Source: Lysobacter sp036697405
GTDB lineage: Bacteria > Pseudomonadota > Gammaproteobacteria > Xanthomonadales > Xanthomonadaceae
Length of the DNA: 64,000 bases
Direction of reading: 5' to 3'
Assembly (NCBI RefSeq): GCF_036697405.1
Contig: NZ_JBAHWA010000008.1
Location: 1 to 64,000 of the forward strand
The stretch's first letter is position 1, and each line of letters starts with the position of its first letter. Below, piece after piece: positions 52,565 to 62,900 of this stretch. The position numbers were made by a program, and so were the translations under genes. The notes under the pieces are model-generated. The model had not been told where the DNA came from, did not search any database, and saw only the letters and a list, made by a program, of their open reading frames with translations.

Positions 52565-55500
52565 ATGGTTCCATCTAAAACCACATCGAACCCGAAGGCA
52601 CCTCGCGGCGGCAGCGCGAAACATACGCCCGCGCCGCTGCGTTCAACGAGCGGCGCCGGGTTTGAGTTCGAGGACCTGATTAGTGCCTGGCAACTGGTGA
52701 AGGCCCTCTCGGGTGAGCAAGCACCGGGGGTCGGCCACGTCGTTACGCAGGTTCAAGCCCAAGTTTCGGACTTGCGCTGGTACATCGACGACCTGCTGCT
52801 GACGGCGCAGGCGACCGGTGCGCCGCGGCGGCTAGCGATCTCGGCTAAGGGGAACTTGCAGGTAACGGCGGCAGGCCTCCCCGCTGACTTCGTGAAGCGC
52901 GCCTGGGCACAGTGGCGTGACTCACAGGGGCCGTTCAACCGCGCGACCGACCAACTGGCCTTGGTGACGCTCGGCGCCCATCAGGTGTTCGACCCTGCGT
53001 GGCGAGAAGTGAAAAACGCGTGCAGCGGCACGGATACAGCGCTCACGATGAGCCGCATCCGCAGTAACAGAAGGCAGTCGCGTGTCTTCGACAGCGTCCA
53101 GAAGCCCGGCGGCGCGTCCGACGAAGAGACAATCGAGCTCATTCGTCGCCTGCACGTGCTGCCGACGGACTTGCAGTTCGCGCACTCCGACAACGAGACC
53201 CAGGCTATCGCGCAATGCCGTCGCTTGCTCGCGTCGGGCCGTGACGACGAAGCAAAGACTCTCTGGGAGGGGCTCCTGAGCATCGCGAAAGAGGTACGCG
53301 TTCGCAGCGGGACTATCACCGTGCTAGACCTGCTGTCCTTGCTCCGGGGCCAGTTCGGCCTCCGTCATCACCCAGACTTTGAACGCGATTGGGAGACGCT
53401 CTCCAACATCACCGCGGACCACAAGGCGCGAATAGAGACGGAGCTACCCTCAGGCTATGCCGTGCCTCGCGGAGAGGAGAAAACGTCGCTCCAGGCAGCG
53501 GTCACCGACAATCCGGTCACGGTGGTCTTCGGGGAGTCTGGCTCAGGCAAGTCGGCGCTTGTCAAGTCGGTATTGGACGGCGCGCACCCCTCTTGGAGCC
53601 AGGTGTGGTTTGACTCGGAACACCTGAAGACGGCGCTTAGTGCGGCGCGCCGCAGCACCCTTCCCCTGACGCACGAACTTTCGATTGTTCTGAACGCCGC
53701 GGTGAAGCCGCAGAACGTGCTGGTTATCGACTCCGCGGAGCGCATCGAGGCCGGCGAGTTCGTCGTCATCCGCCAGCTACTTCGAGCCATCCTGCCGGAT
53801 GACGGTGAAGAGACTGAAAGTGCGTGGCGGGTCGTCATCGTTACGCAGACGCAGAATTGGGGCGCTGGCGAGGAGACGATATTCGGCGGACGGAAAGCGC
53901 GTCTGGTCGAGGTCGGGGCGCTCAAGGGCGATGCTGCGAAGTTGGCGCTCCTCCCATCGCCCGCGTTGGGCTGGTTGGTCGCGCATGACGACACCATCGC
54001 GGCGCTGACGAACCTGCGAACACTGGCGTGGGTCATTAAGGCCGGCGCTGCGCTCGGATCGAACGCCGGTGGCCTAGCGTCCCACACCGCTATCGCCGAC
54101 AGCCTTTGGAAGTACTGGACGAAGGACCACGCTGACGTACAGGCACTGATGATGCGCCTCGCCCAGCGAGAAGCATCGTTCGAGCGCAGCTTCGCGCTGA
54201 CCTCCTTGGAACCGACGGATACGGCAACATTCACGCAACGGCCCCAGGAGCTTCCACTGCGCCTGAACGAGCGGACCAACAGGATCGAGTTTGAGCATGA
54301 TCTAGCAGCGGATTGGGCGCGTTTCCAGTTCCTGAAACAGACGGACACGCCGCAGTGGGTCCCACTGGCGGGCAATCCGCTATGGACGAACGCCCTCCGG
54401 ATGCTGGGCCAGTTCCTGCTTCGACAGGCGGCCGAGACTGCCACAGCCTGGGACGTCGCCTTCGGAGCCGCGGAGGCCGCGAAGAACGAACTGGCGGGCG
54501 ATATCCTCCTTGACGCTCTCTGTTTGGACCCCGATGCCGAACGCTTCCTGACCGAGCGCGTCGACCTTCTCCTCGATAACGACGCGAAATACTTCACGCG
54601 GCTGCTTCTGCGCTTCCACTACATCGCGACGGTGCCGACCGGCGGCGGAATGGGACTGAGCGCGGCGGCCGGCTTGTACATAGAGGCGCAGTACCGCTCG
54701 ATTGTCTTTGGCCGGTGGCCGCCCATTCTCCGCTTCCTTATCGCGCAACGGGAACGACTAGCTGGACTGGTTTCCCCCGCTCTCGCAAGGGTCATCGAGA
54801 CCTGGCTGACGAAGACACCACAAACGCTGAGCAACGGCAATCTGATGCCCTTCCGTCTGGAGATGGCTGAGCTGGCGCTCACCATGGCTCGGACCGTGCA
54901 AGTTGAGAAGGGCCACGGCGTGATGTATCTGACGCATGAGCCTTTGCTGTACACCGCGCCACTGGCTGGCGCGGCCGACCTGCCGACCGCGATCAGGAAC
55001 TGGGCGCTCGAACTCGCCGGACGCCGAGAGATCGACGCCGATGTCAGACGACGAATCGCCGAGGCTCAACTTAATAAGGCGAATGCGCACGCCAAGCGCC
55101 TGAAGACCGATGCCGAATACAAGGCACGGCACGAAGAACGGATGCAGGTTCCACCCACCCTCAGGTCGTTCCGCGAGCGTTTGCCGCCTTGGCCGCTGGG
55201 GGCCAGCGGCAAAGTCGACATGGACTTCCGGACCGCCTGCATCAAAAAGAACGGCATCCATTCTCTGATGCGTTCGCAGCCTGAGCTGGCCGCCGAAATC
55301 CTGCTCGCGCTCATCATCGAAGACCAGCCGGAACGAGAGTACGGGGCCGACCAGTTCGAAATGGACCTCGGCCTCGACTACCCCGAGGATGCATCCCCGA
55401 CGATCTTCTGGAAGAGCCCGTTCTTCACCTTTTTCCAGTTGGCCCCGGAAACGGCGCTTACGTCGCTCATAGCGCTAGTGAACTTCTGCACAGAGCGCTG

Positions 55501-57829
55501 GGCTGCCGAGGTAATGAAACGTCGCTCCTGTGAGGCTCCCGGGGTGACACTGCAACTCGCGGACGGGTCGATTAAGACCTTCCCCGGCTGGTGGCAGGTT
55601 TTCGGCTGGCCGCAATCCAATGACTCGCGGAACGGAAGCCTGTTCTGCGCTCTAGATGCGCTAGAGCGCTGGCTTACGCTACGGATCGACGCGGGTGAAG
55701 ACATCACCACTGATATCGAGAAGATACTCCGCGAGGGGAACTCCGCGGCACTAATTGGCGTGCTCCTCAATGTCGCCAAGTATCGGCCGTCGTTACTGAC
55801 AGGACCTCTCGCCGCTGCGCTGACATTCCCAGCCTTGTTCTTTTGGGACAGCGCCCGCGTGAAGCAGGTTGGCGATAACTTCATCGGTTGGAGCTTGCTC
55901 CAGGATGGCCAGGCGATGTTTGACTTCGCCCGTGACTGGGCCTTGGCGCCCCATCGCCAGCGGAAGTTCCTCGATGTCGTTGTGGAACTCCTGTTGGCCA
56001 ACGACGAGATCGCGCGGCGTCTTCAAGCATTGCTGCCGACCTGGGCGCTGCCTGAAGACCCGAAGGAGGCACTGGAGTTCAAGCTGCTCTTTGCCGCGCT
56101 CGACGAGGCCAACTATCAGGCCGTCACCGAGCCGGCGACGGGCACGGAAACCAAGGCCTTCGTCTGTCCTAACGAGCTGATTCTCGAGGTACAGTCGTGG
56201 CAGGCCGATAACACGCCAACCCTTTCATACCTTCTCGTACCGGACCGATGCGAGCGGCGGCTTCAAAGTGGTCAACCGATCACCGAAGATGAGGCCAGGT
56301 ACCTCTTCAATCTGCTCCAGGAATGTGAGTCCAGAGCAGAAGGCGATGATGAGGATGTGAAGTCAAAGTGTCGTTTCGCCGCAGCCGGCACGCTCGTCGC
56401 GTTGGGCGGCGCTTGGCTCGCCCATAACCCTGAAGCGCAAAAGCACGCGCTCGAAGTCGTATGCACCGGTGTGGCGGAGGTCGCGTCGACAGGAGAAGAG
56501 ATTCGCGGGCGGCTTGTGGGGAGCCTCCACGACGAACTGAAGTTCGTCGCCTACGCGGTCATGCACCTGTGGCTCGCCGATGGCGATGGCATTCAGGAAT
56601 GGGAGCCCGCCGTCCTGCGTCTTCTAACGAGCGGCGACACGCGAGCGACCGCCGTTGTGGTCGGCGTCGCCTACGCCAATCGAGAGCAGCTTGGCACCGC
56701 GTGGTGGCGGCTGCTCCGCGCCGGGCTGTTCTGGTCGGGCCTCGCTCTGCTCGCCCCGCACCACGGCGATGGCAAAGGCGCAGAGCGCGCCTGGAAGGCG
56801 TGGCTCGCTCGGCTGCGGCGCTTTCCGCTCCGTGGACCGACCGCGACGCCGGATGACCTTGACTTCAACCGGATCGTCGTGGGCCGAGAACGCTTAGACT
56901 TCCAGCGTCGGATTCGGCTCTACAGGGCAGGCGAACAGACTTGGCGCGGGGAACCGGAGCGTAAACGGGGCGGTTCGCTAGACCATCATTTCCTTGGGGT
57001 CCTGTTCAGCTGGCTCATCAAAGGCGACGGTACTGGCGACCGCGACCTCGATACGCGCTTGGCGCTGCGCATCTGGGACTATGACGCCGCCCGCGCTCAG
57101 GCACGCGAAAAGAAGAAGTACGGCGAGTACGACCTGCCAAGCCAAAACATCGGCTACGACATCCTCCTGAAGCTCGGAGCCCTGTCGCTTGTGGCGCCCG
57201 ACGGGGAAGCGCGCGCGGTTTGGGAGCCTGTTCTCTCCCACGGCCCAGCCGCGCACTACGCGCTGCAGCATTTCATCCGAGGCTTATTCCTGCGCCTCGG
57301 GAAAGGTGACGACCCGGTGATATTTGAGCGCGTCTGGCGGACTATCGTGGAGTACGGCCTCACAGCCGATTGGTCTAAACCCGGCCTCTGGTTTTACGGC
57401 GAGCACTTAATTTGCGACCTACTTGGCTTCGGCAATGAAGACGCACTGTCCCGACTGAGCTTTGGCGCGCCCCTGCGGATGAAGGACATCTACGAGCGCT
57501 GGGCCACCACGCACCTCACCCGCGACGAGGAATCCGTAACGCGCTTCTGCCAGTTCCTGATGACGAACTTCGGAGCCCCCCTTCGCCTTGACGGACTTCG
57601 CTGGCTCGCCACCACTCTGAAGGAACGCGAGCCGTCCAGCCTCTGGTACCGCGAGGGAACGGGTGACGCATTGGTGGAGCTGGTGGCGGCGGCGCTGAGC
57701 TCTGATTCGCGAGCACTATCGCAAGACGCTCAAGCGCGGCAGGCGCTTGTTGAGATAGCCGCAGCCCTCGCAGCCAAGAATATCCCAACCGCCCTAGCTC
57801 TCCAAGAGCGCATTAGGCAGCTGCGATAG
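52565..57829 (+). CDS. Giant nuclease-NTPase protein, candidate anti-phage STAND (Avs-like)
   Basis: 1754 residues. About 30-115 looks like a PD-(D/E)XK nuclease: Glu in AGFEFEDLISAW (about 32-43), Asp75/76 in WYIDDLLLT and Lys95 in AISAKGN. A P-loop NTPase follows with Walker A GESGSGKSALVK (323-334), Walker B VLVIDSAERI (385-394) and sensor-like RVVIVTQTQNW (about 422-432). The remaining 1200 or so residues are largely helical with no motif I recognise, as in sensor regions of STAND proteins. No signal or membrane helix. Base composition is less GC-rich than the core genes. The AlbA_2 gene follows after 62 bases. Family assignment is inference; the three domain blocks are seen. Confidence 0.75.
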   Translation: MVPSKTTSNPKAPRGGSAKHTPAPLRSTSGAGFEFEDLISAWQLVKALSGEQAPGVGHVVTQVQAQVSDLRWYIDDLLLTAQATGAPRRLAISAKGNLQVTAAGLPADFVKRAWAQWRDSQGPFNRATDQLALVTLGAHQVFDPAWREVKNACSGTDTALTMSRIRSNRRQSRVFDSVQKPGGASDEETIELIRRLHVLPTDLQFAHSDNETQAIAQCRRLLASGRDDEAKTLWEGLLSIAKEVRVRSGTITVLDLLSLLRGQFGLRHHPDFERDWETLSNITADHKARIETELPSGYAVPRGEEKTSLQAAVTDNPVTVVFGESGSGKSALVKSVLDGAHPSWSQVWFDSEHLKTALSAARRSTLPLTHELSIVLNAAVKPQNVLVIDSAERIEAGEFVVIRQLLRAILPDDGEETESAWRVVIVTQTQNWGAGEETIFGGRKARLVEVGALKGDAAKLALLPSPALGWLVAHDDTIAALTNLRTLAWVIKAGAALGSNAGGLASHTAIADSLWKYWTKDHADVQALMMRLAQREASFERSFALTSLEPTDTATFTQRPQELPLRLNERTNRIEFEHDLAADWARFQFLKQTDTPQWVPLAGNPLWTNALRMLGQFLLRQAAETATAWDVAFGAAEAAKNELAGDILLDALCLDPDAERFLTERVDLLLDNDAKYFTRLLLRFHYIATVPTGGGMGLSAAAGLYIEAQYRSIVFGRWPPILRFLIAQRERLAGLVSPALARVIETWLTKTPQTLSNGNLMPFRLEMAELALTMARTVQVEKGHGVMYLTHEPLLYTAPLAGAADLPTAIRNWALELAGRREIDADVRRRIAEAQLNKANAHAKRLKTDAEYKARHEERMQVPPTLRSFRERLPPWPLGASGKVDMDFRTACIKKNGIHSLMRSQPELAAEILLALIIEDQPEREYGADQFEMDLGLDYPEDASPTIFWKSPFFTFFQLAPETALTSLIALVNFCTERWAAEVMKRRSCEAPGVTLQLADGSIKTFPGWWQVFGWPQSNDSRNGSLFCALDALERWLTLRIDAGEDITTDIEKILREGNSAALIGVLLNVAKYRPSLLTGPLAAALTFPALFFWDSARVKQVGDNFIGWSLLQDGQAMFDFARDWALAPHRQRKFLDVVVELLLANDEIARRLQALLPTWALPEDPKEALEFKLLFAALDEANYQAVTEPATGTETKAFVCPNELILEVQSWQADNTPTLSYLLVPDRCERRLQSGQPITEDEARYLFNLLQECESRAEGDDEDVKSKCRFAAAGTLVALGGAWLAHNPEAQKHALEVVCTGVAEVASTGEEIRGRLVGSLHDELKFVAYAVMHLWLADGDGIQEWEPAVLRLLTSGDTRATAVVVGVAYANREQLGTAWWRLLRAGLFWSGLALLAPHHGDGKGAERAWKAWLARLRRFPLRGPTATPDDLDFNRIVVGRERLDFQRRIRLYRAGEQTWRGEPERKRGGSLDHHFLGVLFSWLIKGDGTGDRDLDTRLALRIWDYDAARAQAREKKKYGEYDLPSQNIGYDILLKLGALSLVAPDGEARAVWEPVLSHGPAAHYALQHFIRGLFLRLGKGDDPVIFERVWRTIVEYGLTADWSKPGLWFYGEHLICDLLGFGNEDALSRLSFGAPLRMKDIYERWATTHLTRDEESVTRFCQFLMTNFGAPLRLDGLRWLATTLKEREPSSLWYREGTGDALVELVAAALSSDSRALSQDAQARQALVEIAAALAAKNIPTALALQERIRQLR

Positions 57830-57891
57830 CGATCAAGAACCGGCTTCACATGCTCGGTGTGAGGAGACGCCGTTAGCGGTTCCTATCCATC

Positions 57892-59289
57892 GTGTCAGCA
57901 ATAGACCGCTTCCAACAGCCCTTTCCACCGTACTCCCGCGAGGACGCGCCGTTGGCCCAGATCGCCGCACAACTTCAATCGCTAGTAGACGATCCGCGGG
58001 AAGCGCTGGGCATCGAAGTCAAGCGCTGGCTGGATTTGACCGTCAAGGCCGATCAAGCGGTTCTGGCCAAAGCGGCTATTGCGTTAGCAAACCATGGCGG
58101 CGGATTTATCGTACTCGGGTACGAGGAACTCACAGATGGGGCGTTTGAATGCCACCTGCCGCGTCCCACGAACTTGGATGCATACAGCCAGGACGTTATT
58201 GCACGAATCGTCGCCACCTATGCGGAGCCCGCCTTCCAGGTCCAAGTCTCCCGTGTTGTACGACAAGCAGATGGCGCCACGCACCCGGTCATACAGGTGC
58301 CTGGCGGGCACCGTACTCCCGTCATGGCGAAAAAGGGCAGCCCCGACCAGAAAACACTGATCTCCGGCCGGGTGTACATCCGGCGCCCGACGCCGGAAAG
58401 CGCTGAGCCCGGCTCGGCTGTCGAGTGGCGAGACCTGCTTGATCGTTGCGTCCGAGCCGGCCGAGACGATCTGCTGGATGCGATTCGCGGCGTGCTGGAC
58501 GGACGTGGCGAGCGATCGCCGCCAGCCGAACCGACGAACCTAGAGCGTCTGCAAGCTTGGGTCGAGGCAGGTATGGCCCGATGGAAGGCATTGGCGCCCC
58601 CTGCGAAAGATGGTGAGCCGGGCGATCCACCCGGCATCTATACGGTGGCCTATCAAATTGAAGGCAACGATCTTCCATCGCGTGCGCCTAGCGAAATGCT
58701 TAATTTGTTGCGTGATGTTCCCGGTTATACAGGTTGGCGACCTTGGTGGGTTCCCAGCCGCGACGGGATCCGGCCGTACCAATTCGATGGTGTCATCGAG
58801 TGCTACCACGGCCTCGACGGAAACAAGCGGATAGTTGATCCGGCCCACGCGGATTTTTGGCGTGTGAACACGCAAGGACAACTACTGCTGATTCGCGGGT
58901 TCGATGAAGATTCGGGCTCAGAGCGCGCTGCTCCCGGGACCGCATTCGATCTGACGCTTCCAGTGTGGCGCATCGGCGAATGTCTGATGCACGCAGCCAC
59001 GCTAGCACCGCGCCTGACGGGAGAGTCGCGACCGATCACGTTTAGCGCAAGCTGGTCGGGACTGCGCGATCGCGAGTTAATCCATCTGGAGCGGCGGTAC
59101 GTGCTCCACGCCAGCCATATCGCAAGACAGGACAGTTTTACTGCGGCGTTGACCGTGGACAGCAATCAAATTTCCGATAGCCTGCCAGAGATTTTGCACA
59201 GTCTCTTGCATCCCCTATACCAGCTATTCGACTTCTTTGAACTCCCGAAAACACTGATCGACAAGGAGGTGCAAAGAATGCGCAGTTAG
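57892..59289 (+). CDS. AlbA_2 (Schlafen-like) domain protein
   Basis: 465 residues from GTG 57892; the Shine-Dalgarno sequence is weak, so the start is uncertain. Residues about 30-180 contain an AlbA_2 domain: ALGIEVKRWLDL with the key Glu42, then AKAAIALANHGGGFIVLGYE with the conserved N..GG. AlbA_2 proteins bind nucleic acid or nucleotide and occur in several defence systems. The C-terminal half has no family I recognise. It forms a two-gene unit with the 1754-residue protein and shares its atypical composition. Between its stop and 59457 no gene is seen. Confidence 0.75.
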   Translation: MSAIDRFQQPFPPYSREDAPLAQIAAQLQSLVDDPREALGIEVKRWLDLTVKADQAVLAKAAIALANHGGGFIVLGYEELTDGAFECHLPRPTNLDAYSQDVIARIVATYAEPAFQVQVSRVVRQADGATHPVIQVPGGHRTPVMAKKGSPDQKTLISGRVYIRRPTPESAEPGSAVEWRDLLDRCVRAGRDDLLDAIRGVLDGRGERSPPAEPTNLERLQAWVEAGMARWKALAPPAKDGEPGDPPGIYTVAYQIEGNDLPSRAPSEMLNLLRDVPGYTGWRPWWVPSRDGIRPYQFDGVIECYHGLDGNKRIVDPAHADFWRVNTQGQLLLIRGFDEDSGSERAAPGTAFDLTLPVWRIGECLMHAATLAPRLTGESRPITFSASWSGLRDRELIHLERRYVLHASHIARQDSFTAALTVDSNQISDSLPEILHSLLHPLYQLFDFFELPKTLIDKEVQRMRS

Positions 59290-59457
59290 CCAGCCCCGCT
59301 ACTGTTATCAGACCTTTCACACACGAAACAAAGCATCACCCAAAAAACAGCAAAGACAGTGTAGGCATGGCCACCTATTTATTTGCAACACTTGCAGGCA
59401 TTCTTCGGTAATGCGGCCCACTGCGTTGCGAGTAAAAAGTAACATGAAGCTTAGCAA

Positions 59458-59901
59458 TCAATTCCTGCTCCGGAGACTTGCTGACATGTCACCGATTAAA
59501 GAATTGAAATCTAAATTCGGATAGAACTTCATGTTTTCCTGTATTACATTCGCGGACACCAGTATCTCATCAACAATGAAGCCTCGAAACTCCTCTGGCG
59601 ACATCAATCTAATGGCATCGTAGTTCGGCTTTATATCATACTGCGCCACATTATTAATAACTTCAGACCTCCCTCCCAAAAGATCTCTGACCTTCAAAGT
59701 CTTCTTGAACTTGAACGGACGACGGCTATGCAGGCCAGCAGGATCGCCACCAGTCATGATTAGCCCCACATAAACATGATCAAGCCCCTCGCCATAATCC
59801 TTATTCAGCAAGCCTCTTTCGAGGCATTGATTTATCTCAGCTATCACTGAGGATAAATGTGTCACCTCTTGCGAAACCTCTAGGGCAATTGCAAATATCA
59901 T
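59458..59901 (-). CDS. Candidate immunity protein for the RHS toxin
   Basis: 147 residues from ATG 59901, which has AGGA upstream; ATG 59907 is the longer alternative. It is strikingly AT-rich and acidic (YVGLIMTGGDPAGLHS; LMSPEEFRGFIVDEILVS), with no family assigned with confidence. It starts 11 bases after the RHS stop, the standard place for a cognate immunity gene. It should neutralise the C-terminal toxin. Composition unlike the host supports transfer together with the toxin tip. Confidence 0.7.
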   Translation of the reverse strand: MIFAIALEVSQEVTHLSSVIAEINQCLERGLLNKDYGEGLDHVYVGLIMTGGDPAGLHSRRPFKFKKTLKVRDLLGGRSEVINNVAQYDIKPNYDAIRLMSPEEFRGFIVDEILVSANVIQENMKFYPNLDFNSLIGDMSASLRSRN

Positions 59902-59912
59902 AGCCATCCTGG

Positions 59913-62900
59913 TTACTTAAATATTCTATTACCTGGCGGGAGACTACCGTGAGTGGCGTAGTACCCAATCAGCTTGTATTTTTCTTGCAGCAGGGCCTCG
60001 CGCTGAGTTCCCTTGAACTGAGTTTCATACTTCAAACCAATCCGCGCCAACTCCGCAGCCGAATATCGCTCGCTTCCGTGAATGCTTTGGCCATATTTCC
60101 AAACATCACCTGGGGCAAGCATTACCTTCCCTCCACGGACATCTGGGTAGTATCGGTCCCACATCGCTACTAGCGCATACTGCTCGGCCTGCGGCCCATC
60201 CCATCGCTGCTTTATAGCCTCAATCTGCTCTGCGAGCCGCTTTTCTAAAGCTCCACCTGCCTGGCCGAGAGTTTCTCCGACTTGTGAAGGCGGCGGAGCA
60301 AGACCACCCAGGCCCGGTACACGGATAGGAATCGCACAAAGCGTAGCAAGCCCGAACGGATCCAAAGCAAAGGTAGGCGCGCCGACCGCATATCCATAGG
60401 TGCTTATTCCACCGTCGAGCCCAATCGGATCGCTCTGCACATACCGCCCACTCCCCGCATCGTAATCCCGGAAGTAGTTGTAGTTCAGCCCTGTAGCCGC
60501 GTCATAGCGCTGCCCCGGGAACCGCATGTCGAACACGAAGTTCGTGCTGTCCAGGTCCGGGTCTTGGTTCGGGGGGCTGTTGCCGAACGCTTCGCCCTGT
60601 AGCGCCCAGGTCCAGATGGCGAGGTTGCGCGTGCGGTCGATGACGGCGCGTGGGGTGCCCAGGTGGTCGGGTTCGATGTAGTGCAGTTTCAGGGTTGCAT
60701 CGGCGCCAGCCAGTAGCCCCACTGGCAGGTTGTCCATCCAGATCACCTGCTGCAGCGGCTGGCCGTTGTCGTTGTAGTCGCCAAGCCATTGACCCGACTC
60801 GTCGTAGACCGCGTGCGTGCTGGCGCCGGTCGCCGGATGGGTCGACTGCACGCGCTCGCCTAGCGCGTTGTACTGATAGCTCCTCAGCACCGTGCTGCCC
60901 TGCCGCACTTGGGTGAGCCGGTCGAGGTCGGTGTAGTCGTACTCCTTGGCGCCGCCGTCGATGGAGACGGTGTTGCCGGCGCCGTCGTAGGTCCGCGCCT
61001 GACCGCCTACCGAAGCCAGGCGATGGCTGTTGCCGGGATATGTGAAGCTGGTGGTGGTGACGCCGTGCACCAGGCTGGTGCGGTTGCCGGTGGCGTCGTA
61101 GGCGTAGGTCTCGATCGGGGTGCTGCTGGGGCCGTCGCGCAGGATCGTCAGGCGCCCGAGGTTGTCGTAGTCATAACGCGCCAGGAACGCGCTCTGCAGG
61201 CCGTCCTTGAGTTCGGTGAGCTGACCGGCCGCGTCATATCCATAGTGCAGCGACAGGCCACCACTGGCGCCATCGAGGATGGTCTTGGGGCGGTAATCGA
61301 GATCGTGATCGCGCAGCAGGCTGCGGCCGTTGCCGTAGTTCCAGCCGCGCGCCGGGCCGAAGGGCATGTAGGCGGCCTGTGTCAGCACCACGGTGCGCAC
61401 GCCGGCCAGGGGGTTCTGGCCTTCCTCGCCGCCGGCGGTCACTGCGACCTCGCTGACCCGCCCCTGTGCGTCGCGCACGTAGTCGACCAGCGAGCCGTCC
61501 GGGTAGGTGATGGCTTGCAACTGTCCTGCCGGCGTATAGGCGTAACGCAGATTCAGGGACGTCGAGCTGGTCAGCATCTGCCGCTTGCGCACGACCTGAC
61601 CGAAGCGGTCGTAGCAGTACAGCGTGGGCCGGCCGTTGCGGCCGGTGACCGAAGTAAGCCGGCCCTGCGCAAAGGTCTCACCGCTCGCGCAGAAGCTATG
61701 CACGGTGTCGTAGGCATAACTGTTGCCGGGGCCGGTCGCCGAGTCAGACAACCAAGTCAGACGGTTGAGTGCGTCGTAAAGATAGGTCCGCGGCTGGGTG
61801 TCGTTGCCGTCGAGTCTGGTACTGAGATTGCCCGCGCTGTCGAACCCATATTGAGTCACGCCGGTGTCCGGGCTGGTGAGCTGGGTCACGTCGCCGAAGC
61901 CGTTGTAAGCGTAAGTGGTGTTCAACCCCTTGGGGTCGGTGACTTGGGTTATTTGGTCGAGCGCGTCGTACTGATAGAGGGTTTCCGCCGCGACGCCGCC
62001 CGGGTCCTGCAGGGTGCGCGAGATACGATTGAGCGGATCGTAGTCGTGATCGACCACGCGACTGAGTGGGTCGGTGACGACGTTGGGGTTGCCATCGGCG
62101 TCGTAGGTGCTGCCGGTGATGTGATTGCTAGCGTCCTTGTGCTGGGTCTGCTCGCCCAGGGTGTTGAAGGTGCGCGCCAACTGCCGGCGCAGCACGGCGC
62201 CGTTGTCCTTGGTTTCTTCCTTGGTGCGGTTGCCGGTGGCGTCCAGGGTGTAGTGGATGGTGTTGCCGGCGTTGTCGGCCACGTCCGTGAGGCGCTGGGC
62301 AGCGTCGTAGGTAAAGGTCATGTAGCTGCCGTCGGGCTGGGTCAGGCGCTGGACCAGGCCGGTGGGCTCGTAGATCGCCGTGGTGGTGCGGTCGTCGGCT
62401 TCGCTGGCGTTGTTAGGGCCGCGGACCTTGGTGGCGGTCAGCCAGCCACGCGGGTGGTACTCGTAGTCGGTGACCACGCCGGCGATGTCCTTGACGGACA
62501 ACACCCGGCCCTGGGCGTCGTACTGCAGCACCTCGGTGACCTGCCCCAGCGCGTTGGTGGTCTTCCACAGGTCGCCCTTGCGGTGCGGACAAGCCGCGGA
62601 GGCGGACGCGCAGCTGACGTCGTCGCTGGGGTAGTAGGCGTAGGTGGTGACGTCGTTAAGGTCGGTGCGCGGGCCGTCGACGGACTTGAGCAGGCCCAGC
62701 AGCGGGCAGGTGCTGTTGCTGGCGGCCACGTCGGCGGCTTCGCAGTAGGCATAAGCCGTGGCGCGGGTGGCGTTGGTGACGGTATCGCGCATGATGGCTG
62801 TGACCGGCTGCAGGCGCGCGTTGCGCACGATGCGGGTTTCGCGGTTGCCGGCCAGGGTCATCAACACCCGGTTGGTCGCCACCTCGTCGCGTTGCTCGAC

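Noticed and set aside
57893..57898. TGTCAG at the start of the AlbA_2 gene as a right-end transposon repeat
   Set aside because: Single copy within a start codon context and same orientation as the left array; not enough for an end.
59949..60173. 74-residue + strand ORF opposite the RHS toxin tip
   Set aside because: Antisense to a conserved coding tip, no independent features.
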